Assembly (NCBI RefSeq): GCF_014204495.1
Contig: NZ_JACHLN010000004.1
Location: 124,001-188,000, forward strand
Length of the DNA: 64,000 nucleotides
Direction of reading: 5' to 3'
From: Sphingomonas kyeonggiensis
GTDB lineage: Bacteria > Pseudomonadota > Alphaproteobacteria > Sphingomonadales > Sphingomonadaceae
Notes under the pieces: model-generated
Seen by the model: the letters and a program-made list of their open reading frames with translations, nothing else
Database searches by the model: none
Told to the model about the DNA's origin: nothing
Made by a program: the position numbers and the translations under genes
In this document: piece by piece, positions 52,923-61,598 of the stretch
Numbering within the stretch: the stretch's first letter is position 1
Layout of the letters: each line of letters opens with the position of its first letter

Positions 52923-54095
52923 TCAGCCTTCGCCCCCCAGTGTCAGGTTCGTCCAATCCGGAAGACTGCCACGCTGAAGGATGGCTTGCACGATACGGAC
53001 AACAAGCTGATCGGCGAGATCGAGATCGACCTTGGACTTCGGCGGAAGCACACCCGAGTGGACCGCGTCCGACCGGGCCTTATATAGATGCTTCATCTCA
53101 TCGAAAATCTTGGTGCGCTCGGCGGCACTCTTGCCCAAGAGCCAGGCGGCGCGACTGCCAATCTTATAGGTGATTTCGGTATTCGACGTTCCGAGATCGT
53201 GCATCAGCACGATTTCCGCCGCCATGCCCAAATCGAGAGCGCGGTCGACAGGATGGATTGCCAGCCGCGAGCGCCCGAGCCGGTCGATTGCTCTCGTAAT
53301 ACTATCTCCCTCGGCGAATGCCGCGAGCTGCCCAAAGACGGTCTTGATCATCGCCATGTCCGCTGGGAAAGCCACGAGCGGGTGAGCCGCAAACGGACGG
53401 CCTGACATAGTGCCACCGGCCGACAGCAAGACGCGGCGATCCGACAGAATTACCGACATCGGCAACTCGACCCCGCCACTGGAGCCAAGCAAACAGGCGA
53501 GCCGGAAACGACGGCGGATTGCATCACGCGCTGTTGAGGCGGGCTGTGTTATGCTGCTTCCGGCTGGCCCGTTTGCTTCAACGGTACGTTGCTCAAAGGC
53601 TGGCTTTACCTTGTAGGACTGGATGAGGAAGCCGGTTCCGGTGGGCATGCTCGGCCACGAATATCGCCAAGGGTAGTCGAACGCGCTGAAGATGTCGGCC
53701 GCTGGCGGCACAAGGCGAACACCATCGCCCAGTTCACAGGGCTCGTTGATTTCGATGCCAAGCACCGGCGAAACGTCCTCGTAAACTGCGGCATTCCGCG
53801 CCACTTCGTCCGTGAAGAGTGCAACGATATCTTCCGGAGCTATTTTTTCGACGAGCCGGTCAATCGCCCATTCACCGAAGCGGCCCCCAACGACTGAGCC
53901 GCCGCCGTCACCACTGAACACCCAACACGTCGCGAAATCGGAGAACGGCTCCGCGCCGGAGAGATATTGATCGACGCGGTGCTTCGCCTCGCCGCGCCAG
54001 AGTGAATAGTCGCTGCCGCGGTGGATTTCGGCGAGTTCTCCAGCGATCCCGCGCAGAAAGGCTACCGCGTCGGGGGCAGTGTCCGCTCCGCTCAT
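52923..54095 (-). CDS. HEPN-domain protein, ApeA-like putative RNase
   Basis: A 390-residue protein whose C-terminal third matches the ApeA-type HEPN domain: AAEIVLMHDLGTSNTEITYK, GSRAAWLLG, then KHLYKARSDAVHSG containing the ribonuclease motif R-x4-H (Arg341, His346). HEPN proteins of this kind cut RNA in phage defence and toxin systems. The N-terminal 230 residues form a separate beta-rich domain, probably a sensor. The start codon forms an ATGA overlap with the stop of the unknown gene upstream. It is the fourth gene of an overlapping operon with AbiE. Confidence 0.75.
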   Translation of the reverse strand: MSGADTAPDAVAFLRGIAGELAEIHRGSDYSLWRGEAKHRVDQYLSGAEPFSDFATCWVFSGDGGGSVVGGRFGEWAIDRLVEKIAPEDIVALFTDEVARNAAVYEDVSPVLGIEINEPCELGDGVRLVPPAADIFSAFDYPWRYSWPSMPTGTGFLIQSYKVKPAFEQRTVEANGPAGSSITQPASTARDAIRRRFRLACLLGSSGGVELPMSVILSDRRVLLSAGGTMSGRPFAAHPLVAFPADMAMIKTVFGQLAAFAEGDSITRAIDRLGRSRLAIHPVDRALDLGMAAEIVLMHDLGTSNTEITYKIGSRAAWLLGKSAAERTKIFDEMKHLYKARSDAVHSGVLPPKSKVDLDLADQLVVRIVQAILQRGSLPDWTNLTLGGEG

Positions 54096-54922
54096 TCGTC
54101 CCACCGCCCGAGGTTCACGTCGACGAAGCCGGCTGGGTAGCCCCGAGCCATCACGCCGAAATTGGGCTCGCCTTCGCTATGAACGGCGAGGACATGCTCA
54201 GGACCGAGCGGCTGATGTGTGTAGAGGTCGAACGCATGTTTGTCCGGCCGGCAGCCGAGCAACCGGCCATAAGTGGCAACCACGGCCTCAGCCGCCGAGT
54301 AACCATGGCGGGAATGGACGAGCGGCATGGCAATCTCCAGGACACGCGGCCGACCGATCTGCTTCAGCATGTCCTGAAGTGCCGCATCTCGCTGCCAGAA
54401 ATAGGCTGACTCGCCGCCCCAGCTCTCGAGGAGCAATTCAACGCCGCCGTCTTCGACGTCGACGGGATGCGAGACCATCCAGAACTTGTCGGAGCGGGAG
54501 TCGAGCTGATCGCTTTGGTACGGGCTGTCGGCGAAAAAGCGATCTGCGACCTCTTGGCTGAATGCGCCAGCAGCAACTTGCGCCTCGAAGCGTGATCGGA
54601 TGGTGTCGAGGCTAGATGGATAAATGCCGCCTTGTCGAAGAACGTCGACTTCCGCGTCGGTCAGGCGGGTATAGTGCCAAGCGCGGATCGTGCGGACTTC
54701 CATCAGCCGCATGATATGCTCCTTCACCCACATGAACTCGCCCGCATAAGGATTCTCGGGATAGGGCATGGTGCGATCGGAGGCTTCACGCTCCAGCCAT
54801 TGGCGGCGCGAGGTGACCATGTAATCGCGGATGACATCGGTGTGGGCGTCGAGATCCCCGCGCAACTCGCTGTCGAAGGTTTCGACGTCCCAGACGTCAA
54901 TGATGGCGACGCCCTCGGTCAT
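54092..54922 (-). CDS. unknown 276-residue protein between AbiEii and HEPN genes
   Basis: A soluble protein with no membrane segment. The recognisable stretch is RAWHYTRLTDAEVDVLRQGG with IYPSS after it (near residue 80), a His-Tyr-Thr motif that looks like the entry to a catalytic or NAD-binding fold, and near the C-terminus LAVHSEGEPNFGVMARGYPA. I do not know a family name; an ADP-ribosyltransferase-like fold is only a guess. Four-base ATGA overlaps join it to AbiEii before and HEPN after, so it is likely a working part of the same system. Confidence 0.65.
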   Translation of the reverse strand: MTEGVAIIDVWDVETFDSELRGDLDAHTDVIRDYMVTSRRQWLEREASDRTMPYPENPYAGEFMWVKEHIMRLMEVRTIRAWHYTRLTDAEVDVLRQGGIYPSSLDTIRSRFEAQVAAGAFSQEVADRFFADSPYQSDQLDSRSDKFWMVSHPVDVEDGGVELLLESWGGESAYFWQRDAALQDMLKQIGRPRVLEIAMPLVHSRHGYSAAEAVVATYGRLLGCRPDKHAFDLYTHQPLGPEHVLAVHSEGEPNFGVMARGYPAGFVDVNLGRWDE

Positions 54923-55797
54923 GCCTCATTCTCGTTTATTGCTACGATCCGCGCGCATGACGGGCCGACCAACTCCCAAACCCCTTCGATGATCGATTCC
55001 AGCGAAACAGCGTCGAGTTCGAGCGATGCGGCGTAAGCACGCCATTGCCGTTGCTTCCCTTCGTCGCCGAACATGTCGACCGAGAGACCTGGTGGGCGTT
55101 CTTTCGGGATCGGCGTCCGGCGGCGCTCGAACGTCGCGCGGATGGCCGCATCCAGATCGTCAGCGGAAATGTCGATCGCGCGCGGTATCGCCCACAGGTC
55201 GTAATAGTCCTTCATGCGCCCGTTGAGGACGCCAAGCGCCACCATCGCCTGGAATTTCTCGGCGATCACCGTGGCGGGCGGATAGGAACGAACCTGCGGA
55301 GCGGGAAAATCTAGCAGGGCTGGATAGTCGAGCCGCTGCGTCGCATCGGCCATAGCGTCTCCGAAGCCGATGTCGATTGTAACGGGGATGCGGGTCCTTT
55401 CGAGGTAGGCTGCGGTCTTGAGGCGAACGCCGCCATATTCCATCTCTTCTCGAATGACGGTCGCAGCGAGCGCATCGATGTCGAAGGCGAGTCCATCGTC
55501 GCTCTCCATCGCCATGATCTCTCCGAAGTCGGCAACCAGGCGGTCAGGATCGGCGTCCCCGTGTCCGAGAAAGTCCGCATCCCGCGTCACCCGATTGTCG
55601 TCTGTCACCCAGACCGTGACGAGCATGCCGCCTTTCAGGACGAAGCGATCCCGATGCGCTGAGATTGACAGGCGGTAGAGCAGCCGTTCGAGCGCGAACC
55701 GCACCAACAGGATATCGAATGCGCGGCCTTCCTTCCGGGCGATATTGAGCAGCCGGTCCTTGACCGACTTCGCCATATTCGTCGGTGCTTTAGCCAT
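54919..55797 (-). CDS. abiEii: AbiEii/AbiGii-type nucleotidyltransferase toxin
   Basis: A 292-residue toxin of the DNA polymerase beta-like nucleotidyltransferase family. The motifs are FVLKGGMLV (Lys55-Gly57), TRDADF (Asp73 and Asp75 as metal ligands), PPATVIAEKFQAMV and MKDYYDLW. Such toxins block growth during phage infection and are held by AbiEi. It overlaps the antitoxin gene by eight bases and the next gene by four. All catalytic residues appear intact. Confidence 0.92.
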   Translation of the reverse strand: MAKAPTNMAKSVKDRLLNIARKEGRAFDILLVRFALERLLYRLSISAHRDRFVLKGGMLVTVWVTDDNRVTRDADFLGHGDADPDRLVADFGEIMAMESDDGLAFDIDALAATVIREEMEYGGVRLKTAAYLERTRIPVTIDIGFGDAMADATQRLDYPALLDFPAPQVRSYPPATVIAEKFQAMVALGVLNGRMKDYYDLWAIPRAIDISADDLDAAIRATFERRRTPIPKERPPGLSVDMFGDEGKQRQWRAYAASLELDAVSLESIIEGVWELVGPSCARIVAINENEA

Positions 55798-56410
55798 TGG
55801 AGGTGAGCGCCTCGAGATAGGGTTGCATCACCTTCCAAGCGCCGCCGGCCTTCGCGGCCTGGGCGATTGCGCTCGGAGTTGCCTTGCGTTGCTGGAGAGC
55901 AGCGCGCAGGCCTTCTACAGCGACCGATCGGTCGACCAGTTTGGGGTTTCGGAACAGGTCGGCAAGGGTCTTCGGGATCGAATAGACCGGGACGTCAAGG
56001 CCGGCGATTGCATGATGTTCGATGCCCTGTCGTAGATATGGCTCCGTGAAGCGGACCATACGCAGCGGGGGATAGGACTGCACGGGCGCCCAATCGCTCG
56101 TCCCGATCGCCATCCAAACGCGCCGCGGCATTTGGTCGGTCAGTCCGTGGAAGGCGAGCGCCGACACCAGAGCGATCACGCCTTTGGGCGCGCGCATGAT
56201 GGCTTCAGCAAGGATCTGGTTCTCTTCGACTTCCGCGTCACGCTTCTGATAAACTCCGCGCGAGATACGCTCGATGTCACCGCTCTCGACGGCGCGCGTG
56301 ATCGTTTGCGCGCTGATGCCAGCCTCGCGCAGTTCATGCGCATGCATCATGCTCCGCGCATTGAGCAGGCTTCTGAGCTTCGTCTTTTGCGAATCTTGCG
56401 CTGATGGCAT
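55790..56410 (-). CDS. abiEi: AbiEi-type antitoxin and transcriptional repressor
   Basis: A 206-residue type IV antitoxin. The N-terminal winged helix (MMHAHELREAGISAQTITRA, then GDIERISRGVYQ) binds operator DNA, and the C-terminal domain (YSIPKTLADLFRNPKLVDRS, then VEGLRAALQQ) gives antitoxicity. It is the first gene of the four-gene operon. It is divergent from a DUF6088 gene; the shared 165-base gap contains an inverted repeat. Confidence 0.92.
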   Translation of the reverse strand: MPSAQDSQKTKLRSLLNARSMMHAHELREAGISAQTITRAVESGDIERISRGVYQKRDAEVEENQILAEAIMRAPKGVIALVSALAFHGLTDQMPRRVWMAIGTSDWAPVQSYPPLRMVRFTEPYLRQGIEHHAIAGLDVPVYSIPKTLADLFRNPKLVDRSVAVEGLRAALQQRKATPSAIAQAAKAGGAWKVMQPYLEALTSNG

Positions 56411-56543
56411 GTTACAAATCCTCTAATCGATCGCGATATTATCAGAGGTTTTGTCACACGTCATCCCTGCGGCGGCCAAGAATAGACGGCCAGCCTCCCG
56501 CGAGGAACGGAACGTTGAATTGGACCTCCGCTGGGCCGCTTGA

Positions 56544-56575
56544 ATGTCAGAAAAATATGCATTATTTTCTGACAT
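56544..56575. promoter_or_regulatory. 32-base inverted-repeat operator at the DUF6088 start
   Basis: ATGTCAGAAAA and TTTTCTGACAT, 11 bases each, flank ATATGCATTA. The repeat ends on the base before the GTG start codon. A -10-like TATGCA/TTATTT lies inside it, so the message may be leaderless. It is probably bound by the DUF6088 protein, as AbiEi-type proteins bind inverted repeats in their own promoters. Confidence 0.65.
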
Positions 56576-57205
56576 GTGAAAGCAGTCGTCGCATCAGTTC
56601 CAGATCGAATCATGAAGCGTGCCCGGGCAGCCGGGCGCGGCGGCGTCTACACGCCTAACGACTTCCTCAACGTGGCGGCGCGCGCGGCGGTCGATCAGGC
56701 CCTGTCTAGGCTGGTCAAGGCCGGCAAGTTGCGTCGGCTCGCGCGAGGTCTCTACGATTTTCCGAAGGTTCACCCGAAGCTCGGTCAACTCTCGCCGGCT
56801 CCCGACGACGTCGCGCATGCTTTGGCGCGCGAGACCGGGTCGCTGGCGCAGATCGCGGGCGCGCGCGCCGCAAACGCGCTCGGGCTTACGACGCAGGTGC
56901 CGGCAAAGAGCACCTATCTCACCGATGGCCCATCACGGCGTGTGGTATTCGGCAAATGCGTGGTCGATCTTCGGCATGCGTCGCCGAAGCATCTGATCGC
57001 TCCGGGCAGCCCGGCCGGCACGGTCGTTCAGGCCCTTCGCCATGTCGGTCCCGTTCGTGCGGCCGACATTGCGCAAGTCGCCGCACGCCAACTCTCGGCA
57101 AGTGACAAGAAGACACTCGCGTCCTCTGCCGTGCAGGCGCCGGCTTGGATGCGGCCCACGCTCGTCTTGATCGCCAGCACAGTGACGGCCAACGTCGATG
57201 AATAA
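56576..57205 (+). CDS. DUF6088 (AbiEi-like) antitoxin
   Basis: A 209-residue winged-helix protein of the DUF6088 group: AGRGGVYTPNDFLNVAARAA, VDQALSRLVKAGKLRRLARG and LYDFPKVHPKLGQLSPAPDD. These proteins pair with an AbiEii-like nucleotidyltransferase whose gene starts in the last codons. Here that gene is a stump of 32 codons, so the antitoxin seems orphaned. The start is GTG directly after the inverted repeat. Confidence 0.85.
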   Translation: MKAVVASVPDRIMKRARAAGRGGVYTPNDFLNVAARAAVDQALSRLVKAGKLRRLARGLYDFPKVHPKLGQLSPAPDDVAHALARETGSLAQIAGARAANALGLTTQVPAKSTYLTDGPSRRVVFGKCVVDLRHASPKHLIAPGSPAGTVVQALRHVGPVRAADIAQVAARQLSASDKKTLASSAVQAPAWMRPTLVLIASTVTANVDE

Positions 57206-57296
57206 GGTCGCCCTACTTCCATCAAAGGACCGCGCCGCGCTGTTTGGCGAAACCGGCATGCCCTTCCTTCGCGTTCGCGACCTCTTCCCGAGCTGA
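57198..57296 (+). pseudogene. truncated N-terminus of the DUF6088 partner toxin
   Basis: An ATG inside the DUF6088 stop region opens a 32-codon frame, MNKVALLPSKDRAALFGETG, which matches the N-terminus of AbiEii-type toxins (MNKVALLP... ALF-ET). It then runs into FLRVRDLFPS and stop instead of the catalytic part. It is a deletion remnant; the Hachiman genes begin 11 bases later. Confidence 0.65.
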
Positions 57297-57307
57297 AGAG
57301 GAGGCGC

Positions 57308-58087
57308 ATGGTACAATTCAATGATTGGTGCGACTCCGCTGACACGCCCGTAGGCAACCACCACGTCCGCGTCATGACGGGCCGGCCCGCGGACTCGGTG
57401 ACCGGCGTTCAGGTAACGGCCACGGCGGTGCCCGCTCACTACGCCGCTGAGGAACGGATAGCGAGAGCGCTGGCACGATTGGGAAAAGCCGGGGCGGCAA
57501 AGATGATCACCGACCTTCTGCCGCAAACACCGCAGATCCGCTCGGGAGACCTAGGGGAGATCTACGCGACGGAATGGATCAACGCGCACAGCGGCTATCG
57601 CGCCCCCATCAAACGGCTACGTTGGGGAGATCACCGTGACATGGCGATGCGCGGCGACGACGTCATTGGAATGATCCTCGACCCGGCAACACAGCGTTTG
57701 CGCTTCCTGAAGACGGAGGCAAAGAGCCGTGTCGCCCTTCGCACCAAAACGCTTGAAGAGGCGCGTACCGGCCTGGACAAAGATGGTGGGCTGCCATCGT
57801 CGCATGCACTGTCCTACGTCTCTGCTCGACTGATGGAGCTAGGCACAGACATGCCGCTCGTGGATGCCATCGACGATGCGCTCTATCGACACGGCATCCC
57901 ACCTGAAAGTGTACGGCATCTCCTCTTCACCTTCTCCGGAAACTCCCCGCAGGCGCTGCTGACCCAGGCTCTGCAGGCCTACCCCGGTCCGATTGGACAG
58001 TGGGGTGTTGGCCTGCATGTCGACGGCCATGCCGCCTTTGTAGGGGCCGTCTACGCTCAGGTCATCGCCGATGCCAACCAACCCTGA
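57308..58087 (+). CDS. hamA: Hachiman defence protein HamA (DUF1837 nuclease)
   Basis: A 259-residue PD-(D/E)xK-type nuclease. SGDLGEIYATEWINAHSGYR and KRLRWGDHRDMAMRGDDVIG are the DUF1837 signature, with candidate catalytic residues Asp117/Asp118 and the pair Glu137 and Lys139 in LKTEAKSR. In Hachiman, HamA cuts DNA when HamB detects damaged or phage DNA. The ATG follows GAGGAGG. The stop overlaps the helicase start by 17 bases. Confidence 0.9.
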   Translation: MVQFNDWCDSADTPVGNHHVRVMTGRPADSVTGVQVTATAVPAHYAAEERIARALARLGKAGAAKMITDLLPQTPQIRSGDLGEIYATEWINAHSGYRAPIKRLRWGDHRDMAMRGDDVIGMILDPATQRLRFLKTEAKSRVALRTKTLEEARTGLDKDGGLPSSHALSYVSARLMELGTDMPLVDAIDDALYRHGIPPESVRHLLFTFSGNSPQALLTQALQAYPGPIGQWGVGLHVDGHAAFVGAVYAQVIADANQP

Positions 58088-61000
58088 AGCGATCATAGCC
58101 GCCATCACCGATGCGGCGGCGACGGGCTTTCGCGGTCGGCTTATCGCGCGCGGCCAAGCGCGCGCCATGATCTGGCGTGACGGTGTCCTGCCTCCTGGCG
58201 CCCCTGCCTTCTCGCCACAGCTCAGCTTCGATCTCCACAGCTATGCCTACGGCTTGCTTGGCCTGGGATTGCGCCTCCTCGATCTCGGCGGCGATCCGAG
58301 TCAGGCCAGGATCGCGTTCGAACAGGCGGCGACAGCCCTTGAGGCGGTTATGGCGAAAGGTAATCGCGCCGAAGCGGACCGTGACTTCCATTTCGTCATG
58401 GCGGCGGCGAGCTATCATCTCGCGCATCTGTCAGCCCGCGCTTATTCACTCCTCGCGATCGTCGCGGCCGAGGAGAATTTTTCCCCCATCGAACAGGCGC
58501 TCGCGCTGTTGATGCGCCGAGACATCACCGAGCTGCGGGCGCGAGTGTACGCCTTCCGCCTGGACGACCGAGGATCGGACGCGACCATTGCAGCGCTCTT
58601 TCAGCAGCGCCTCGCCGAGCCTGCCGCCGCCGATGCGGACGACCGTGATGGGCAGGACTTCCTCTTCGAGGGCCTGGATCTGGCCCTGACGGATGCCTTC
58701 TTCGGTGCCTTCGCGATGTTCCTGCTCGCGCTGGATCGCGGCGAGCGGGTCCTTGTCGACCGGGCGATCGCGCAGCTTCGCGAGAGTCTCGACATCTGCG
58801 CGGAATTGAACCTTTTGCCGCAATGGTGGGTCCATCGGGTCGCCATCCATCTGCTCTCCGATCTCTGGTCGAATACTTTCCACGAGAAGGTTCCGCTGCT
58901 CCCCGCCGGTGGCGCTGCGGTGCCATGGCCCGGCCTTCGCGAGCTCTTCATCGCCCTGCTCGCTCGCCGCCCGAGGGCCGAGGTCGACCTCTGGCCGTCG
59001 CAGACCGAGGCGGCATCGCGCGCCGTCGATCAGACCGACAATCTCGTCGTCTCGCTGCCGACCAGCGCCGGCAAGACCCGGATCGGCGAACTGTCCATTC
59101 TGAGATGTTTGGCCGGCGGGCGGCGGGTCATGTTCGTGACGCCGCTTCGCGCCCTGTCGGCGCAGACGGAAACCACGCTCCAGCGCACCTTTGGCCCGCT
59201 CGGCAAGACCATCTCCGCGCTCTACGGCAGCATCGGCGTGTCCGGCTTCGATGAGGATGCCATTCGCGAGCGCGACATCGTCGTAGCGACCCCTGAGAAG
59301 CTCGATTTCGCCTTGAGGAACGATCCATCGCTACTCGACGACGTCGGCCTTCTCGTATTCGACGAAGGCCACATGATCGGACCTGGCGAGCGCGAGGTTC
59401 GGTACGAGGTTCAGATTCAGCGCCTCCTACGTCGTCAGGATGCCAATCAACGCCGCATCGTTTGCCTGTCGGCGATTCTTCCTGATGGAGACCAGCTCGA
59501 GGACTTCTCGGCATGGCTGCGTCGCGATCAGCCCGGAGGCCCGATCAAGCACGACTGGCGCCCTACGCGCCTGCGGTTCGGCGAAGTGACCTGGAACTCG
59601 CCGACGGCGCGGCTCAATCTTCGGGTGGGCGAGGAAAAGCCTTTCGTACCTCGCTTCCTCACCGGGGCGGCGCCACCGTTGTTCGTGCCGCCGAAGAAAC
59701 TGCGCACCCGACTCTTTCCGGACAACCAGCAGGAGTTGAGCCTCGCGACGGCGTGGCGGCTCGTTGGCGATGGCCAGACGGTGCTGATCTATTGCCCGGA
59801 GCGCCGGAGCGTCGAGCCGTTCGCCAAGGTCATCGTCGACTTGCACTCGCGCGGCGCGCTCGCGTCTTTGCTCACGGTCGATCCGGCCGCCCTGCAGACC
59901 GCTATCGCGCTCGGAGAGGAATGGCTTGGTCCAGCGAGCGACATCCTCAAATGCCTGCGGCTTGGCGTGGCGCTTCACCATGGGGCCTTGCCGACCGCCT
60001 ATCGCAAGGAAGTCGAGCGTCTCCTGCGTGACGGCGTGCTCAAAGTCACGATCTCATCACCGACCCTGGCCCAGGGCCTGAACCTGTCGGCGACTGCAGT
60101 CGTCATGCATTCGCTTTATCGCCACGGTGAGAAGATCAAGGTCTCCGAATTCAAGAACGTCATTGGCCGCGCCGGCCGTGCCTACGTCGATGTCGAAGGC
60201 CTTGTTCTCTATCCTATTTTTGAGGATGCAAAGAACAAGAAGCACGACGAATGGGTCGGACTGATCGAGGATCTCGGCGCCCGCGAGATGGAGAGCGGGC
60301 TCGTCCAGCTTATCTTTTCGCTGCTCAGGCGTATGCACGCGCGGCTTGGCGGGAACCTCGATCAGCTCATCGACTATGTCGTCAACAACGCCGCGGCCTG
60401 GACCTTCCCGGAAGTCGCCGGCGAAAAGGCCGACAAGCGCGAGCGGGCATTGAACGAGTGGGAGCGCCATGTGGCGACGCTCGACACTGCCATCCTCAGT
60501 CTCATCGGCGAAGCCGACGTGCCGGATGACCAGATCGAAGCCGCGCTCGACAACATCCTTCAATCCTCGCTCTGGCAGCGTCGTCTGCTTCGCGTGGACG
60601 ACGCCTCGCGCGCGGCTTATCGCGCCACGCTGCTCACCCGAAGCCGCTACATCTGGGCGAATTCCACGGCCGCGACGCGGCGCGGCTACTTCCTCGCAGG
60701 TCTTGGCCTCGAAGCTGGTCATGCTCTCGACGCCGTCGCGGCCGAGGCAAACGATCTCCTGATCCAGGCCAACGCGGCAATCATGGTGTCGGACCATGAG
60801 GCGGCGATCGCCGCGATCACCGGGATCGCGGAGCGCGTGTTTAGCTTCTATCCCTTCGAGCCCGACCCATTCCCGGCCAACTGGCGAGACATCCTGCGCT
60901 GCTGGCTGCTCGGGCAGCCGCTCGCCGCGATCGTCGCCGGTCAGGAAGCCGACGCGTTGCAATTCATCGAAGGCGGGCTGGTCTATCGCCTGCCTTGGGC

Positions 61001-61592
61001 CATGGAGGCACTGCGGGTTCGGGCAGCCGCCAATGGCGATGTCGTTGGTGTGTTCGGCCTGGCGCTGGAGGATCACGAACTGGGCTTGGCGGTGCCGGCC
61101 GTCGAAACCGGCACGATGAATCGCTCCGCGTCGATTCTGATCCAGGCAGGCTTCAATTCACGGCTCGCGGCCATCAAGGTCGTTGTCGACACCGGCGCTA
61201 CGTTTACGACCGGTGCGGAACTGCGAGCTTGGCTCCGCACACCTGGCCTCGCAGCCTGGTCGGCCCAACCAGATTGGCCCACGGTCGAGACCCGGGCTAT
61301 GTGGCTCGAATTCATCCAGGAGTTCGCGCCGTCCGACAACCGGACTTGGGCGCGGCGAGACTATCTTGGAAACGTCCAATGGTTCGCCGCCCCCGCGCCT
61401 CCAGGGACGCCCATTAGCCTTTATCATCGGAATGGACAGCCGCTAGTGCTGGCGCCCGATGGGCACGCGATCGGCCTGCTGCAGCACCCGCTCAATCCAA
61501 ATCGGCGTGGCCTCGTGCGAGCGAATGTCGCTCAGAATGTTGCCCAGCTTGATCTGAGCTATCTCGGCCCCGATGATTTGTGGGGGGCTTAG
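58071..61592 (+). CDS. hamB: Hachiman defence helicase HamB (Ski2-like SF2)
   Basis: A 1173-residue helicase with a long N-terminal helical part (1-310), motif I LPTSAGKTRIGE (329-340), the DEGH box LLVFDEGHMIG (near 430), and motif VI FKNVIGRAGRAYVDVEG (near 698), then a long C-terminal helical region. It would translocate on DNA and control HamA. It overlaps hamA and is followed by a DUF4238 gene six bases later. Confidence 0.9.
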   Translation: MPTNPEAIIAAITDAAATGFRGRLIARGQARAMIWRDGVLPPGAPAFSPQLSFDLHSYAYGLLGLGLRLLDLGGDPSQARIAFEQAATALEAVMAKGNRAEADRDFHFVMAAASYHLAHLSARAYSLLAIVAAEENFSPIEQALALLMRRDITELRARVYAFRLDDRGSDATIAALFQQRLAEPAAADADDRDGQDFLFEGLDLALTDAFFGAFAMFLLALDRGERVLVDRAIAQLRESLDICAELNLLPQWWVHRVAIHLLSDLWSNTFHEKVPLLPAGGAAVPWPGLRELFIALLARRPRAEVDLWPSQTEAASRAVDQTDNLVVSLPTSAGKTRIGELSILRCLAGGRRVMFVTPLRALSAQTETTLQRTFGPLGKTISALYGSIGVSGFDEDAIRERDIVVATPEKLDFALRNDPSLLDDVGLLVFDEGHMIGPGEREVRYEVQIQRLLRRQDANQRRIVCLSAILPDGDQLEDFSAWLRRDQPGGPIKHDWRPTRLRFGEVTWNSPTARLNLRVGEEKPFVPRFLTGAAPPLFVPPKKLRTRLFPDNQQELSLATAWRLVGDGQTVLIYCPERRSVEPFAKVIVDLHSRGALASLLTVDPAALQTAIALGEEWLGPASDILKCLRLGVALHHGALPTAYRKEVERLLRDGVLKVTISSPTLAQGLNLSATAVVMHSLYRHGEKIKVSEFKNVIGRAGRAYVDVEGLVLYPIFEDAKNKKHDEWVGLIEDLGAREMESGLVQLIFSLLRRMHARLGGNLDQLIDYVVNNAAAWTFPEVAGEKADKRERALNEWERHVATLDTAILSLIGEADVPDDQIEAALDNILQSSLWQRRLLRVDDASRAAYRATLLTRSRYIWANSTAATRRGYFLAGLGLEAGHALDAVAAEANDLLIQANAAIMVSDHEAAIAAITGIAERVFSFYPFEPDPFPANWRDILRCWLLGQPLAAIVAGQEADALQFIEGGLVYRLPWAMEALRVRAAANGDVVGVFGLALEDHELGLAVPAVETGTMNRSASILIQAGFNSRLAAIKVVVDTGATFTTGAELRAWLRTPGLAAWSAQPDWPTVETRAMWLEFIQEFAPSDNRTWARRDYLGNVQWFAAPAPPGTPISLYHRNGQPLVLAPDGHAIGLLQHPLNPNRRGLVRANVAQNVAQLDLSYLGPDDLWGA

Positions 61593-61598
61593 GAGCAG

